A stretch of DNA of 8,740 nucleotides, from NCBI GenBank assembly GCA_964484185.1, contig CAZAEQ010000077.1, positions 1 to 8,740 of the forward strand, given 5' to 3'. The position numbers and the translations under genes are program-made. Numbering within the stretch: position 1 is the first letter of the stretch; each line of letters begins with the position of its first letter. This document shows, piece after piece, positions 1-8,740 of the stretch. Source of the stretch: F1-120-MAGs238 sp964484185. Lineage in GTDB: Bacteria > Planctomycetota > Phycisphaerae > Phycisphaerales > UBA1924. The notes below the pieces were generated by a model, which did no database searches, had not been told where the DNA came from, and was given only the letters and a program-made list of their open reading frames with translations.

Positions 1-1850
1 CCTATTTTGATTCGGTGATGTACAACCGGCGCCTGACACCAGATGGACGTCTGGTTACTCCGTTCAGCTTTGGTGAATCAGTCGAGAACAACGCCTTTAC
101 ATACGACAACTACATCAGGAAAACAAACAATAAGAGCAATCAGCCTCAGCGTGCAGGAGACTGGTTTGGCAATCGCGATGCATTGGACATCAATGGCTCT
201 GGCGCACTCAGAGACCTGGTAAACGCCGCAGGTCTTGGCGATTGGAACAACGTCCTCAACCAGCACCTTGATGTTCAGGACGATGCCAGCAATCTCGTGC
301 AAGACGGATCGATCGGCGTCTTCCATTCCTACAGCCACGATAACGGCACCACCGGCGATGGCGGGAGCGCTCCGCCGGCTCCGACCATTCGCCAGCAGGG
401 GCTGTTGTCGTATGCGTATCTCCTGACTCGCACCGGTCTTCCCAAGATCTATCACAATGCACGCGGAATCTCGCGATCGGGCGGATTCTGGCCGCGCGGT
501 GGTGTGGATATCGCACTGGGTCTCGACCCGACTGCAAACAGCGCTAACCCGGCGATCACGAAGCTGGTGCAAATTCACAATCAGTATTGCCGCGGCGATT
601 TCTACCAGCTGAACTTCACTGACACGGTGAATTCCAGCAAGGCCGATGTGCTGATTTACGATCGTCGCAGCGGCGGTCAGTCAAACGTGCTTGTCGGTGT
701 GAACGATCGCTGGGATGCGGGGACCGACAGTCGAAGCGTGCTGACTTCCTTCCCCGCAGGAACGCGGTTGAAAGAACTAACCGGAAACGCGGCTGATTCA
801 ATTGTCGATCCGACCAATGTAGTCCCTGATGTTCTTGTCGTAGGTGGCGATCAGCGAGTACTGATTACTGTGCCGCGAAACACGTCGAGCGCGGGGATTC
901 ACAGCAAGGGCTACGTTGCTTATGGCCCAGTCGTCCCCGAAGGAACGGTGACTTTCACGGGCGTCACTTCGACTTTGCCTGCGGATTCGTCTGGAGTTCC
1001 AGCGTCGCGGCGGCGACTGACGTCGATCCCGGTGATTACCAGTGCGACGTTTAATATCGACCTTGTGACAACGCCGGGTGATGTGCTTGATATCAATACC
1101 GATGACAATGCATTGTTCCGAATCGATCAGGGATATGCCGATCGCAACGGCAACGGGAATATTGACTATCCATACACGGCTGGTTCAAGCGCGGGCTATG
1201 AAGAGTTCGTGACTCTGAAGCAACCGGCGTATAACGGGACAACTGCGGTCAATGGTCACTACATGCAGACTATCAACGCCGCGAATCTTGGCGAGGGCAT
1301 TCACTATCTCTCGGTGATCGCGTTCAGGCATCGCATGATCGGCGCAGCGCCGCTGTTCAGAGACTGGCGCATTTCATTCTGCATTGATCGTGCTGGTCCG
1401 GCCGTGACATTTCCCAATCCCACGACGCTGACGACGAGTTCGTATGCGTTCAAAGTGCTGGCGAGTGATCGCACTGCCAATCGCGTGCACACGATGTTGA
1501 ATGTTGCGCCCGCGACTGATCCGCGTACGCTGGCAACGGTCTTCAATCAAGCGACACGCAATGATCGATTCGAGTGGCAAAGAACCACGACGGGGATGCA
1601 GCATGGCTTTAATGAGATCGCGGTTGTGACATACGAGGAAACCGGCAACAGCTCGGTAAATCGCTACAACGTGTTCGTCGATCTTTGTCCGGCTGATATC
1701 AACGACGACGGCACCATTGATTTCTTTGACTATCTCGACTTCGTCGATCTGTATTCCGCAAACGATCCGGCGGCTGACTTCAATGGTGATAGCGTCATCG
1801 ACTTCTTCGACTATCTCGATTTTGTGGATGCTTTCTCGGGCGGCTGCTGA
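1..1850 (+). CDS. Alpha-amylase family (GH13) glycoside hydrolase, C-terminal part, with GC-type dockerin-like tail (5' partial)
   Basis: The reading frame is open to the left edge (first full codon at 3-5), so the GTG/ATG at 15 and 18 are internal and the true start lies before the window. What remains begins inside a GH13 TIM barrel. FSFGE (63-77) fits conserved region III, with the Glu at 75-77 as the likely general acid, and SYSHDNG (330-347) fits region IV, with the Asp at 339-341 as the transition-state stabiliser. The following segment, with LLTRTGLPKIYHNARG, an LVQIHNQY helix and an ADVLIYDRR strand, resembles the end of the barrel and domain C. From about 940 to 1680 come beta-rich, probably Ig-like segments, then a two-EF-hand tail (1686-1847) ending in Gly-Gly-Cys. 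Regions I and II, including the catalytic nucleophile, are not in the window. The enzyme is presumably exported and acts on alpha-glucans; the exact substrate cannot be told. It is convergent with the kinase gene, with 21 bases between the stops. Confidence 0.85.
   Translation, partial: YFDSVMYNRRLTPDGRLVTPFSFGESVENNAFTYDNYIRKTNNKSNQPQRAGDWFGNRDALDINGSGALRDLVNAAGLGDWNNVLNQHLDVQDDASNLVQDGSIGVFHSYSHDNGTTGDGGSAPPAPTIRQQGLLSYAYLLTRTGLPKIYHNARGISRSGGFWPRGGVDIALGLDPTANSANPAITKLVQIHNQYCRGDFYQLNFTDTVNSSKADVLIYDRRSGGQSNVLVGVNDRWDAGTDSRSVLTSFPAGTRLKELTGNAADSIVDPTNVVPDVLVVGGDQRVLITVPRNTSSAGIHSKGYVAYGPVVPEGTVTFTGVTSTLPADSSGVPASRRRLTSIPVITSATFNIDLVTTPGDVLDINTDDNALFRIDQGYADRNGNGNIDYPYTAGSSAGYEEFVTLKQPAYNGTTAVNGHYMQTINAANLGEGIHYLSVIAFRHRMIGAAPLFRDWRISFCIDRAGPAVTFPNPTTLTTSSYAFKVLASDRTANRVHTMLNVAPATDPRTLATVFNQATRNDRFEWQRTTTGMQHGFNEIAVVTYEETGNSSVNRYNVFVDLCPADINDDGTIDFFDYLDFVDLYSANDPAADFNGDSVIDFFDYLDFVDAFSGGC
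1686..1847 (+). repeat. GC-type dockerin-like module of the amylase (two EF-hand-type repeats)
   Basis: The last 54 residues contain two copies of a 12-residue calcium-loop pattern, DINDDGTIDFFD and DFNGDSVIDFFD. Asp/Asn lie at loop positions 1, 3, 5, 9 and 12, and each copy is followed by YLDFVD and a short aromatic/Ser segment. The module starts at Cys and ends in Gly-Gly-Cys immediately before the stop. Such tails are known as GC-type dockerin domains in Phycisphaerales secreted proteins. The receptor or anchoring partner is unknown to me, and no cohesin gene is in the window. Confidence 0.85.
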
Positions 1851-1871
1851 GCGGGTTGGCCGAAGCGACAA

Positions 1872-4320
<2,449 letters not shown>

Positions 4321-4331
<11 letters not shown>

Positions 4332-4935
4332 CTGTATTCTCCCGCTGACCATCATTGCCGCTGCCAGCTCCCAGCTCTCGATACAGCCACGCCCGCGAAT
4401 AGCGCCACTCGCGGTTGACCGTACTGACTGAGGTGTTCAACACAGTGGCAATCTCTTCGGTTGTCAGGCCGCCAAAGAACCGCATTTCGACAATTCGGGC
4501 TCGCTCCTGGGAATGTTGAGCAAGTTTTTCAAGTGCGAGGTCAAGGTCCAAAAGCCCGGCATCGCGCTCGAAGGCGACCAGAAGGGCTTCGTCCAGGGCG
4601 ATCCGTTCTGGTGCCCGTCCCTCGTCGCCGCCTCGCTTCTGTCGAGCACGATTTCTTGCGTAATCGACCAGGATCCGGCGCATTGCGGTCGCGGCGATCG
4701 CCACAAAGTGGCTATGGCTTTGCCATTCCACGCGAGTCTGGTCCACCAGTTTGAGATATGCCTCGTGAACAAGTGCGGTTGCCTGGAGGCTGTGATCCCG
4801 CCGCTCAGACATCAGGTGCCGCCTCGCCAGGGCGTGCAGTTCGTCATATACCAGGGGCAGGAGCTGGTTGACAACACCGGTCTCTCCGCCGGAGAGTCTA
4901 CCCAACAGCAATGCAACTTCCTCCTGAGCGGACAT
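4321..4935 (-). CDS. ECF-like RNA polymerase sigma factor, TIGR02999/Sigma70_ECF type
   Basis: Directs RNA polymerase to a specific promoter set. I chose the ATG at 4935 (204 aa) because AGGA lies 6 bases upstream and homologues begin at about this point; the longer GTG (5013) and ATG (5001) starts lack a ribosome site. Region 2 is about residues 8-100, with LPLVYDELHALARRHL at 26-41, TALVHEAYLKL at 53-63 and an RRILVDYAR helix at 86-94. Region 4 is about 132-190, with RARIVEMRFFGGLTTEEIA and the recognition-helix signature STVNREWRYSRAWLYREL at 171-188. No anti-sigma gene adjoins it. The Ser/Thr kinase follows with an 11-base overlap, the arrangement seen for kinase-controlled sigmas. The acidic residue usual just before the VQE-type motif is Ala54 here, with Thr53 beside it. 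Sigma identity is firm; phospho-control is inferred by analogy with EcfP/PknT. Confidence 0.93.
4338..4343 (-). promoter_or_regulatory. Ribosome binding site of the kinase gene
   Basis: GGGAGA on the minus strand lies 7 bases (counted from GGGAG) before the ATG at 4331. It lies inside the last codons of the sigma gene and decides the start against the ATG codons at 4355 and 4352. The site and the 11-base overlap suggest translational coupling. Confidence 0.75.
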
Positions 4936-4940
4936 GGATG

Positions 4941-4945
4941 TTCCT
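4941..4945 (-). promoter_or_regulatory. Ribosome binding site of the sigma gene
   Basis: AGGAA on the minus strand, with AGGA 6 bases from the ATG at 4935. No comparable site precedes the GTG at 5013 or the ATG at 5001, so it favours the 204-residue product. Confidence 0.6.
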
Positions 4946-4965
4946 GGTTCTGAAATCTGTACAAA

Positions 4966-4978
4966 ATCGTGACACGAT
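4966..4978. promoter_or_regulatory. Perfect 13-base dyad, candidate operator
   Basis: ATCGTG and CACGAT form perfect 6-base arms around one central base. The dyad lies 30 bases upstream of the chosen sigma start, in the divergent intergenic region, and would fall shortly downstream of a start site set by the TACAAT hexamer at 5000-5005. It could be a repressor site or a small RNA hairpin, although a one-base loop argues for DNA binding. The regulator is unknown. Confidence 0.35.
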
Positions 4979-4999
4979 GTGTGATCGGTTGTCGCGTTC

Positions 5000-5005
5000 A
5001 TTGTA
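5000..5005 (-). promoter_or_regulatory. Possible -10 element for the sigma-kinase operon
   Basis: TACAAT on the minus strand matches five of six bases of the housekeeping -10 consensus. No convincing -35 stands at 16-18 bases; the best upstream match is a poor TTTCGA. If real, transcription would begin near 4993, leaving a leader of about 58 bases before the ATG at 4935 and excluding the longer sigma starts. Confidence 0.3.
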
Positions 5006-5113
5006 GAGGGCACGGTCTGTTCGAAAGTCGCCTGAGGCCTGACCGGCTTTATGGGGACTTTGGATTGGAAGCGTGCTCACCCAGCGCATTGGGCACTGGG
5101 GCCATATTGAAAA

Positions 5114-5118
5114 GGGAG
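5114..5118 (+). promoter_or_regulatory. Ribosome binding site of the protease gene
   Basis: GGGAG, 8 bases before the ATG at 5127. It fixes the start there rather than at the upstream in-frame codon at 5073, and puts the signal peptide at the very N terminus of the product. Confidence 0.75.
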
Positions 5119-5126
5119 AACGCACA

Positions 5127-7808
5127 ATGAAAACTGCTCGAAATTGGACCAGAAACCTGACGCTCGCCGCGACACTTTCGTTGTTGGCCGGGATGCCTGC
5201 GGTTGCGCAAGTTGCGACGTGTCAGGGCGCACCTGGGGTAGATGAATCCGTAGCTAAAGCCGCGCGGGCGCCGCTATCAAAAGACCACGGCTTGGTCTTG
5301 CCCGCACAGTTGCCTGTTATTGCGCTGCCGCCGCTGGATAACGCCGCGCTGCTACTTCGCGATGAAACTCGAAATGATGGAAATGTCCTTTGGATCAGCG
5401 ATGGGCGCGATGTGACCTTTGATTTCAATCAGGGTCAGTGGTTTGAAACGCGTGATGGCGGCCGCATCTGGGCCATCGACATTCTCTCTCCGACCGCGAT
5501 CGGCATGCGATTGCACTTCACCAATTTCAAGCTTCCCGCTGGCGCATCGCTTGTCGCGTATGACTCGATCGAAAACAACTCCGTTACTGGTCCCTACACG
5601 GGCACCGGTCCGATGGATCTTGGCGATTTCTGGGCGGAAACTACGTTTGGGCAATCAACCCGCATCGAGCTCTATCTGCCCCCCGGCACAGCTCTTACGC
5701 AGGCGCCATTTGGAATCGACTCGCTTCAGCACCAGTATCGCGACCCAAATGCCCCGGATGTGCAGTTTCCCAGCTTGCTTGGTTGCCATCAGGATGCCAC
5801 ATGCTGGCCAGGTTGGGCCACAGTCGGGCAGGCGGTCGCGCGGATGCAGTTCGTTGTCAACGGTAACGGCGGAGCCTGCACAGGTCAGCTGATTAACACA
5901 TACAGCGGCGATCTCACTCCCTATTTCACCACGGCAAATCACTGCATCAGCACGGAGACGGTCGCCAATACGCTTGAGGCGTACTGGTTTTTCCAGACTC
6001 CATCATGCAACGGCACAGCTCCAGCGATGACATCCTGCCCCAAGTCTGCGTATGCACGCATGTTCCGCAACAGTCCAACGGGCGATTACGCGCTGCTCAT
6101 GCTTGAGGGTGCGGTTCCACGCAATGCCTACTGGCTCGGGTGGAGCACGGGCGTTCCGGCAACTGGAGACGCTCTGACCTGCGTCAGCCATCCCGCCGGA
6201 TCAAACAAGCGAATTTCTTTCGGCAATATGAAGAGCACTGTAACTCCATGCAACGGCATCAGCACAACTACGGCAACTCACGTTGAAGCCAGCTGGTTCC
6301 TGGGAACGGTTGAGCCTGGCTCTTCCGGCAGCGGTATTTACGCGAACGATCAGTTGCTCTATGGCGTTTACTCCTGTCAATCCACCGTCTGCCCGGTGAC
6401 TCCTGCAACTAATCTCAGCAACTACGGCAAGTTCAGCTATATCTTTAACGCCGCGGGAACACTACTGAACGGCGGCGATGATGATGGATATGAGCCCAAC
6501 GATGCATGCGGCGAAGCTCGCTATCTCGGCGGCGTTGGATACAACAACTGGGGCGGCACCAACTGGGTCAAGATATACGATGAAGATTACTACCGTCTGA
6601 GCGTACCCAATGGCGGCACCATTGTTTCCGCGATCACCTTCTTCAATAGCTTCGGTGATATCGACATGGGCCTGTATGACGCATGCGGCGGCACACTTGT
6701 CGCATCTTCCACCAGCACCTCTGACGGCGAAACGATCCAGTACACCAACAACACCGGCGCTGCACGCGACTACTACGTCCGCATCTATCTCTACAACGAC
6801 ACACGCAACTACTACAACTTTGCGACCAATGTAGTCGCTCCATCGCCACCATCAACTGACGCATGCGGTAATGCCGCTCAAATGGTTGAAGGCGTGACTA
6901 TCAACGGTTCAACCAGCTTTGCCAGCACCGATGGCTCCACAACCTGCGGCAGTTCAAGCAGCTCCCGCGATGTCTGGTATTACTACTACGCCCCGTGCAG
7001 CGGCGTGCTCAATATTGATACGTTCGGAAGCAATTATGACACCGTGCTCTCAGCGCACTCCGGTTGCCCGGGAACATCGGCAAACACCATCATCTGCAAT
7101 GATGACGCAAATGCTCCTGAGCGGTGGTCGGCCATCAGCTTTAACGTTGATGCTGGTCAGGTGTATCGCATTCGTGTTGGCGGCTATCAGACAAATTTCG
7201 GCAACTTTGTGCTGAACTCCTCGCTGTCGGCTCCTTACAACGATGCATGCGGGAACGCGCTTGAAGTCTTTGAGGGTTCGGTTGCCTTCAATTCCTGCGG
7301 CTCGACGACCGATGGCCCGCCGGAACCATCGTGCGATCTCTTCAATGCTCCCCAGATCGACAATGACTTCTGGAACTACTACGTCGCGACCGCGACCGGC
7401 ACTCTGACTGTCTCTACCTGTGGCGCTGACTATGACTCCAAGATTGCTCTGTACGATGGTTCGCTTGGTTGCCCGACCGATACAAACTCTGCCCTGATCT
7501 GCAACGACGACTACTGCGGCCTGCAGTCGAGTATTGACTACCACGTTACTGCCGGCAGCACCTACTTGATCCGCACCGGCGGTTATCGCGGTGCCCGCGG
7601 CAGCGGCGAACTCTCGCTGTCGCTGGTCGTCGATCCACCGACATGCCCAGCAGACTTCAATGGTGACGCGGTTGTCGACTTCTTTGACTACCTGGACTTC
7701 GTCGATGCGTTCTCCGCTTCAGATCCTGCCGCGGACTTCAATGGTGACAGCGTGATTGACTTCTTCGACTACCTCGACTTTGTTGATGCCTTCTCCACAG
7801 GCTGCTGA
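5127..7808 (+). CDS. Exported trypsin-fold serine endopeptidase (lysyl-endopeptidase-like) with PPC-like repeats and GC-type dockerin tail
   Basis: An 893-residue secreted protease. Residues 1-28 are a signal peptide: basic start, hydrophobic core LTLAATLSLLAG, and AVAQ before the likely cut. Residues about 40-205 resemble the beta-rich pro-region of lysyl endopeptidases (MRLHFTNFKLPAGASLVAYD at 127-146). The catalytic domain is about 235-445: His272 in TTANHC, Asp320 in TGDYALL, Ser400 in GSSGSG, a complete triad in an S1 (trypsin-like) layout. Lys specificity cannot be confirmed by eye. A PPC-like repeat follows (about 455-570), then two related beta-sandwich repeats (577-702 and 706-835), each opening with NDAC or TDAC; the last two carry ICNDD. 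The tail (840-893) has two EF-hand loops and ends Thr-Gly-Cys. Many cysteines suit an extracytoplasmic, disulfide-bonded protein. Probable role: degrading external protein at or outside the cell surface. The gene is divergent from the sigma-kinase operon and followed by a strong terminator. Confidence 0.9.
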   Translation: MKTARNWTRNLTLAATLSLLAGMPAVAQVATCQGAPGVDESVAKAARAPLSKDHGLVLPAQLPVIALPPLDNAALLLRDETRNDGNVLWISDGRDVTFDFNQGQWFETRDGGRIWAIDILSPTAIGMRLHFTNFKLPAGASLVAYDSIENNSVTGPYTGTGPMDLGDFWAETTFGQSTRIELYLPPGTALTQAPFGIDSLQHQYRDPNAPDVQFPSLLGCHQDATCWPGWATVGQAVARMQFVVNGNGGACTGQLINTYSGDLTPYFTTANHCISTETVANTLEAYWFFQTPSCNGTAPAMTSCPKSAYARMFRNSPTGDYALLMLEGAVPRNAYWLGWSTGVPATGDALTCVSHPAGSNKRISFGNMKSTVTPCNGISTTTATHVEASWFLGTVEPGSSGSGIYANDQLLYGVYSCQSTVCPVTPATNLSNYGKFSYIFNAAGTLLNGGDDDGYEPNDACGEARYLGGVGYNNWGGTNWVKIYDEDYYRLSVPNGGTIVSAITFFNSFGDIDMGLYDACGGTLVASSTSTSDGETIQYTNNTGAARDYYVRIYLYNDTRNYYNFATNVVAPSPPSTDACGNAAQMVEGVTINGSTSFASTDGSTTCGSSSSSRDVWYYYYAPCSGVLNIDTFGSNYDTVLSAHSGCPGTSANTIICNDDANAPERWSAISFNVDAGQVYRIRVGGYQTNFGNFVLNSSLSAPYNDACGNALEVFEGSVAFNSCGSTTDGPPEPSCDLFNAPQIDNDFWNYYVATATGTLTVSTCGADYDSKIALYDGSLGCPTDTNSALICNDDYCGLQSSIDYHVTAGSTYLIRTGGYRGARGSGELSLSLVVDPPTCPADFNGDAVVDFFDYLDFVDAFSASDPAADFNGDSVIDFFDYLDFVDAFSTGC
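6855..7631 (+). repeat. Two tandem NDAC/ICNDD beta-sandwich repeats in the protease
   Basis: Protein residues 577-702 and 706-835 share the same order of motifs: DACGNA at the start, a D-W-Y-Y strand, a CG/FGSNYDT or CGADYDS turn, GCP, ICNDD, then V-x-AG-x-x-Y-x-I-R-x-GGY. They are diverged homologues, not recent DNA duplicates. An EPNDACGEA opening at 456-464 marks a more distant third copy upstream. Such domains are usually thought to bind substrate or aid secretion; the role here is not shown. Confidence 0.7.
7644..7805 (+). repeat. GC-type dockerin-like module of the protease
   Basis: The last 54 residues repeat the architecture of the amylase tail: Cys, EF-hand loop DFNGDAVVDFFD, YLDFVDAFSASDPAA, second loop DFNGDSVIDFFD, YLDFVDAFSTGC, stop. 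The module has the same length as the amylase copy and ends in the same Gly-Cys. Calcium binding is predicted from the acidic residues at loop positions 1, 3, 5, 9 and 12. Confidence 0.85.
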
Positions 7809-7821
7809 GAGACAGAACCCC

Positions 7822-8289
7822 CTATTTTGAGCGGATCCGGACAAGTTCAGTCCGGATCCGCTTTTTCATGTCCGCATGGATCGAGAGGTTCAGGCGATGA
7901 GGTTCTGCCGCGGTTCCTTGCGGCATCTGTCCCCACACTGGAGCCTTGGGATCTGGATCAGTCAGGCGGCGTGGAAAGATGTGCCAGTGCATGTGATGCA
8001 CCATGTTGCCCAGGGCTTCGTAATTGAGTTTGTGGGATTGCGTGACAATTGCGACCGCTTCGGCGAGTTGCGCGACTTCTTCAAGCAGGCGGAGACGGCG
8101 GTCGCGGGGGAGTTCGTGGAGTTCGGTCACGGGGTCTTTGGCGATCAGGAGTGAGTAGCCGAGGAAGAACTGGCTGTCGCCAAGAACTGCGAAGCCGGTG
8201 TCGAGTTCGGCGATGAGGCCGGGATGCGTGCCATCGCGGCAGGATTGCAGCTTGGCGCAGAGTTCGCATGGGTCTTGGTGAATAGCCAT
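7822..8289 (-). CDS. HIT family protein (histidine-triad nucleotide hydrolase/transferase)
   Basis: A cytosolic 155-residue protein of the histidine-triad superfamily, whose members hydrolyse or transfer nucleoside phosphates such as Ap4A or AMP conjugates; the substrate here is unknown. The signature HMHWHIF is at residues 99-105, with His101 or His103 as the probable catalytic residue, in the usual context NYEALGNMVHHMHWHIFPR. CELC at 8-11 may bind zinc together with a downstream His, as in some HIT proteins. The length is normal for the family. The ATG at 8289 has AGAGGA 6 bases upstream (8296-8301). The last 15 codons lie over the terminator of the convergent protease gene, so the basic tail MKKRIRTELVRIRSK may be partly shaped by that hairpin. 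It lies downstream of gap with a terminator between; no own promoter is obvious. Confidence 0.92.
   Translation of the reverse strand: MAIHQDPCELCAKLQSCRDGTHPGLIAELDTGFAVLGDSQFFLGYSLLIAKDPVTELHELPRDRRLRLLEEVAQLAEAVAIVTQSHKLNYEALGNMVHHMHWHIFPRRLTDPDPKAPVWGQMPQGTAAEPHRLNLSIHADMKKRIRTELVRIRSK
7830..7866 (+). terminator. Rho-independent terminator of the protease gene, lying inside the HIT coding end
   Basis: Perfect 13-base arms (AGCGGATCCGGAC at 7830-7842 and GTCCGGATCCGCT at 7850-7862) with a 7-base loop are followed by a T run to 7866. The hairpin begins 22 bases after the protease stop. On the minus strand the sequence after the hairpin is A-rich, not T-rich, so it should terminate only the plus-strand transcript. 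Confidence 0.85.
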
Positions 8290-8312
8290 TGAGTGTCCTC
8301 TGCAAAAAGGAT

Positions 8313-8340
8313 AAGGGCCGATCGAGATCGACCGGCCCTT
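8313..8340 (-). terminator. Rho-independent terminator of the gap gene
   Basis: On the minus strand, arms of eight bases (AAGGGCCG and CGGCCCTT), then one mismatch, three further pairs and a four-base loop, are followed after ATCC by TTTTT. It stands 20 bases past the gap stop and 23 bases before the HIT start, and should separate most gap transcription from the HIT gene. Confidence 0.75.
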
Positions 8341-8360
8341 GGAATCACGTTCGTCAGAAA

Positions 8361-8740
8361 TTACTTAATGCCATCTTTGGCTGCGATGTAACGGATGAGA
8401 TCGACGCAGCGCGTTGAGTAACCGGCTTCGTTGTCGTACCAGGAAACGACCTTGAAGAATCGCTTGTTGAGTTCGATGCCTGCGAGTGAATCGTAGATCG
8501 AGGAGTGGCGGTCGCCGATGAAGTCGCTTGAGACGACTTCTTCATTGGTGTATGCGAGCACGTTCTTCATGGCGCCTTCGCTGGCGGTCTTCATCGCCGC
8601 GTTAATGTCGGCGAGTGAAGTGTCCTTGGCGGTCTTGAAAGTGAGGTCCACACAAGAGACGTCAGCCGTGGGGACGCGGAAGGACATGCCGGTGAGTTTG
8701 CCTTTAAGAGCTGGGATGCCAAGTGCAACGGCTTTGGCGG
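8361..8740 (-). CDS. gap: Glyceraldehyde-3-phosphate dehydrogenase, C-terminal part (5' partial)
   Basis: The frame runs off the right edge, so about 125 C-terminal residues are visible of a family of about 330-340; the NAD-binding domain and the catalytic Cys lie outside. The visible part closely follows the class I GAPDH catalytic domain: KLTGMSFRVPTADVSCVDLT (8628-8699), AAMKTASEGAMKNVLAYT, EEVVSSDFIGD with the phosphate-site region, and SWYDNEAGYSTRCVDLI near the end. The DNE-x-GYS position is Ala, where other bacteria have Trp or Thr. The enzyme makes 1,3-bisphosphoglycerate from glyceraldehyde-3-phosphate in central glycolysis and the reverse in gluconeogenesis. The internal ATG at 8687 is not the start. 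Its own terminator follows the stop. Confidence 0.96.
   Translation of the reverse strand, partial: AKAVALGIPALKGKLTGMSFRVPTADVSCVDLTFKTAKDTSLADINAAMKTASEGAMKNVLAYTNEEVVSSDFIGDRHSSIYDSLAGIELNKRFFKVVSWYDNEAGYSTRCVDLIRYIAAKDGIK

Larger units (their letters stand above)
4936..5126. other. Divergent intergenic region between sigma and protease genes
   Basis: This 191-base region must carry promoters in both directions. It holds the 13-base dyad (4966-4978), the TACAAT hexamer, a short imperfect inverted repeat at about 5073-5096 (GTGC and GCAC outer arms, CCA and TGG inner arms, separated by a bulge) and the protease ribosome site. I see no clear sigma-70 promoter facing the protease gene. No RNA gene or riboswitch is recognisable. 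Confidence 0.6.

Noticed and set aside
1..10. Ten-base match between the left edge and 7821-7830 (CCTATTTTGA)
   Set aside because: It is short, lies in unrelated contexts (amylase codons versus the protease/HIT junction) and has no flanking similarity; chance is sufficient.
78..578. Minus-strand open frame of 166 codons opposite the amylase
   Set aside because: It lies wholly opposite a frame with clear GH13 motifs, has no recognisable domain and no ribosome site that I could see; it is a by-product of codon bias.
1686..1847. Cellulosome component, suggested by the dockerin-like repeats
   Set aside because: The repeats differ from clostridial dockerins in sequence, no cohesin or scaffoldin is present, and the conserved Gly-Cys end points to a different system.
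1374..1871. Minus-strand open frame of 165 codons opposite the amylase tail
   Set aside because: Its Ile/Val/Glu-rich repeats are simply the complement of the Asp/Phe-rich EF-hand repeats.
1851..1871. Bidirectional terminator between the amylase and kinase genes
   Set aside because: The 21-base gap and its surroundings show no stem with a T run on either strand.
4936..5013. Longer sigma factor starting at GTG 5013 or ATG 5001
   Set aside because: Neither has a ribosome site, the added residues do not resemble the family, the ATG overlaps the possible -10 hexamer, and the ATG at 4935 has AGGA at good spacing.
5073..5096. Imperfect inverted repeat as a defined operator for the protease gene
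   Set aside because: The arms are only 3-4 bases and interrupted by a bulge; too weak to list as its own site.
7050..7544. Minus-strand open frame of 164 codons opposite the protease repeats
   Set aside because: It is a shadow of a well-supported gene with no domain signature of its own.

Overview
The window reads as an ordinary chromosomal segment of a planctomycete, most likely of the class Phycisphaerae. Three things point there. Two large secreted proteins end in the same two-EF-hand, dockerin-like tail finishing in Gly-Cys, a tail known from Phycisphaerales. A TIGR02999/ECF-like sigma factor is translationally coupled to a Ser/Thr kinase with a TPR tail. The protease carries NDAC/CNDD beta-sandwich repeats typical of planctomycete exported proteins. 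The genus cannot be named from sequence alone. I see no tRNA, rRNA, CRISPR array, insertion sequence or attachment site, and no gene-free stretch longer than 191 bases.

Layout: (1) 1-1850, plus strand: the C-terminal two thirds or so of a GH13 alpha-amylase-family enzyme whose 5' end lies before the window; it ends in the Gly-Cys tail. (2) 1872-4331, minus strand: a membrane Ser/Thr kinase with TPRs, convergent with the amylase gene. (3) 4321-4935, minus strand: the sigma factor, overlapping the kinase start by 11 bases, so sigma and kinase form one operon. (4) 4936-5126: the only sizeable intergenic region, a divergent promoter region holding a perfect 13-base dyad and a TACAAT hexamer. (5) 5127-7808, plus strand: an exported lysyl-endopeptidase-like serine protease with three beta-sandwich repeats and the same Gly-Cys tail. 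(6) 7822-8289, minus strand: a HIT-family protein whose last codons form the other face of the protease gene's terminator hairpin. (7) 8361-8740, minus strand: the C-terminal part of glyceraldehyde-3-phosphate dehydrogenase, with its own terminator before the HIT gene.

How the parts may work together: the sigma factor lacks the acidic residue normally present in the region 2.2 motif of ECF sigmas and has a threonine next to that site. This recalls the EcfP-PknT pair, in which a kinase activates a sigma factor by phosphorylation. The kinase encoded directly downstream is the natural candidate activator, sensing through its extracytoplasmic TPR region. Whether the two flanking secreted enzymes are targets is unproven. 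The amylase and the protease most likely share a sorting or anchoring route, because their tails are 27/28 identical in protein over the last half while 11 codons differ synonymously. The HIT and gap genes look like unrelated housekeeping neighbours.
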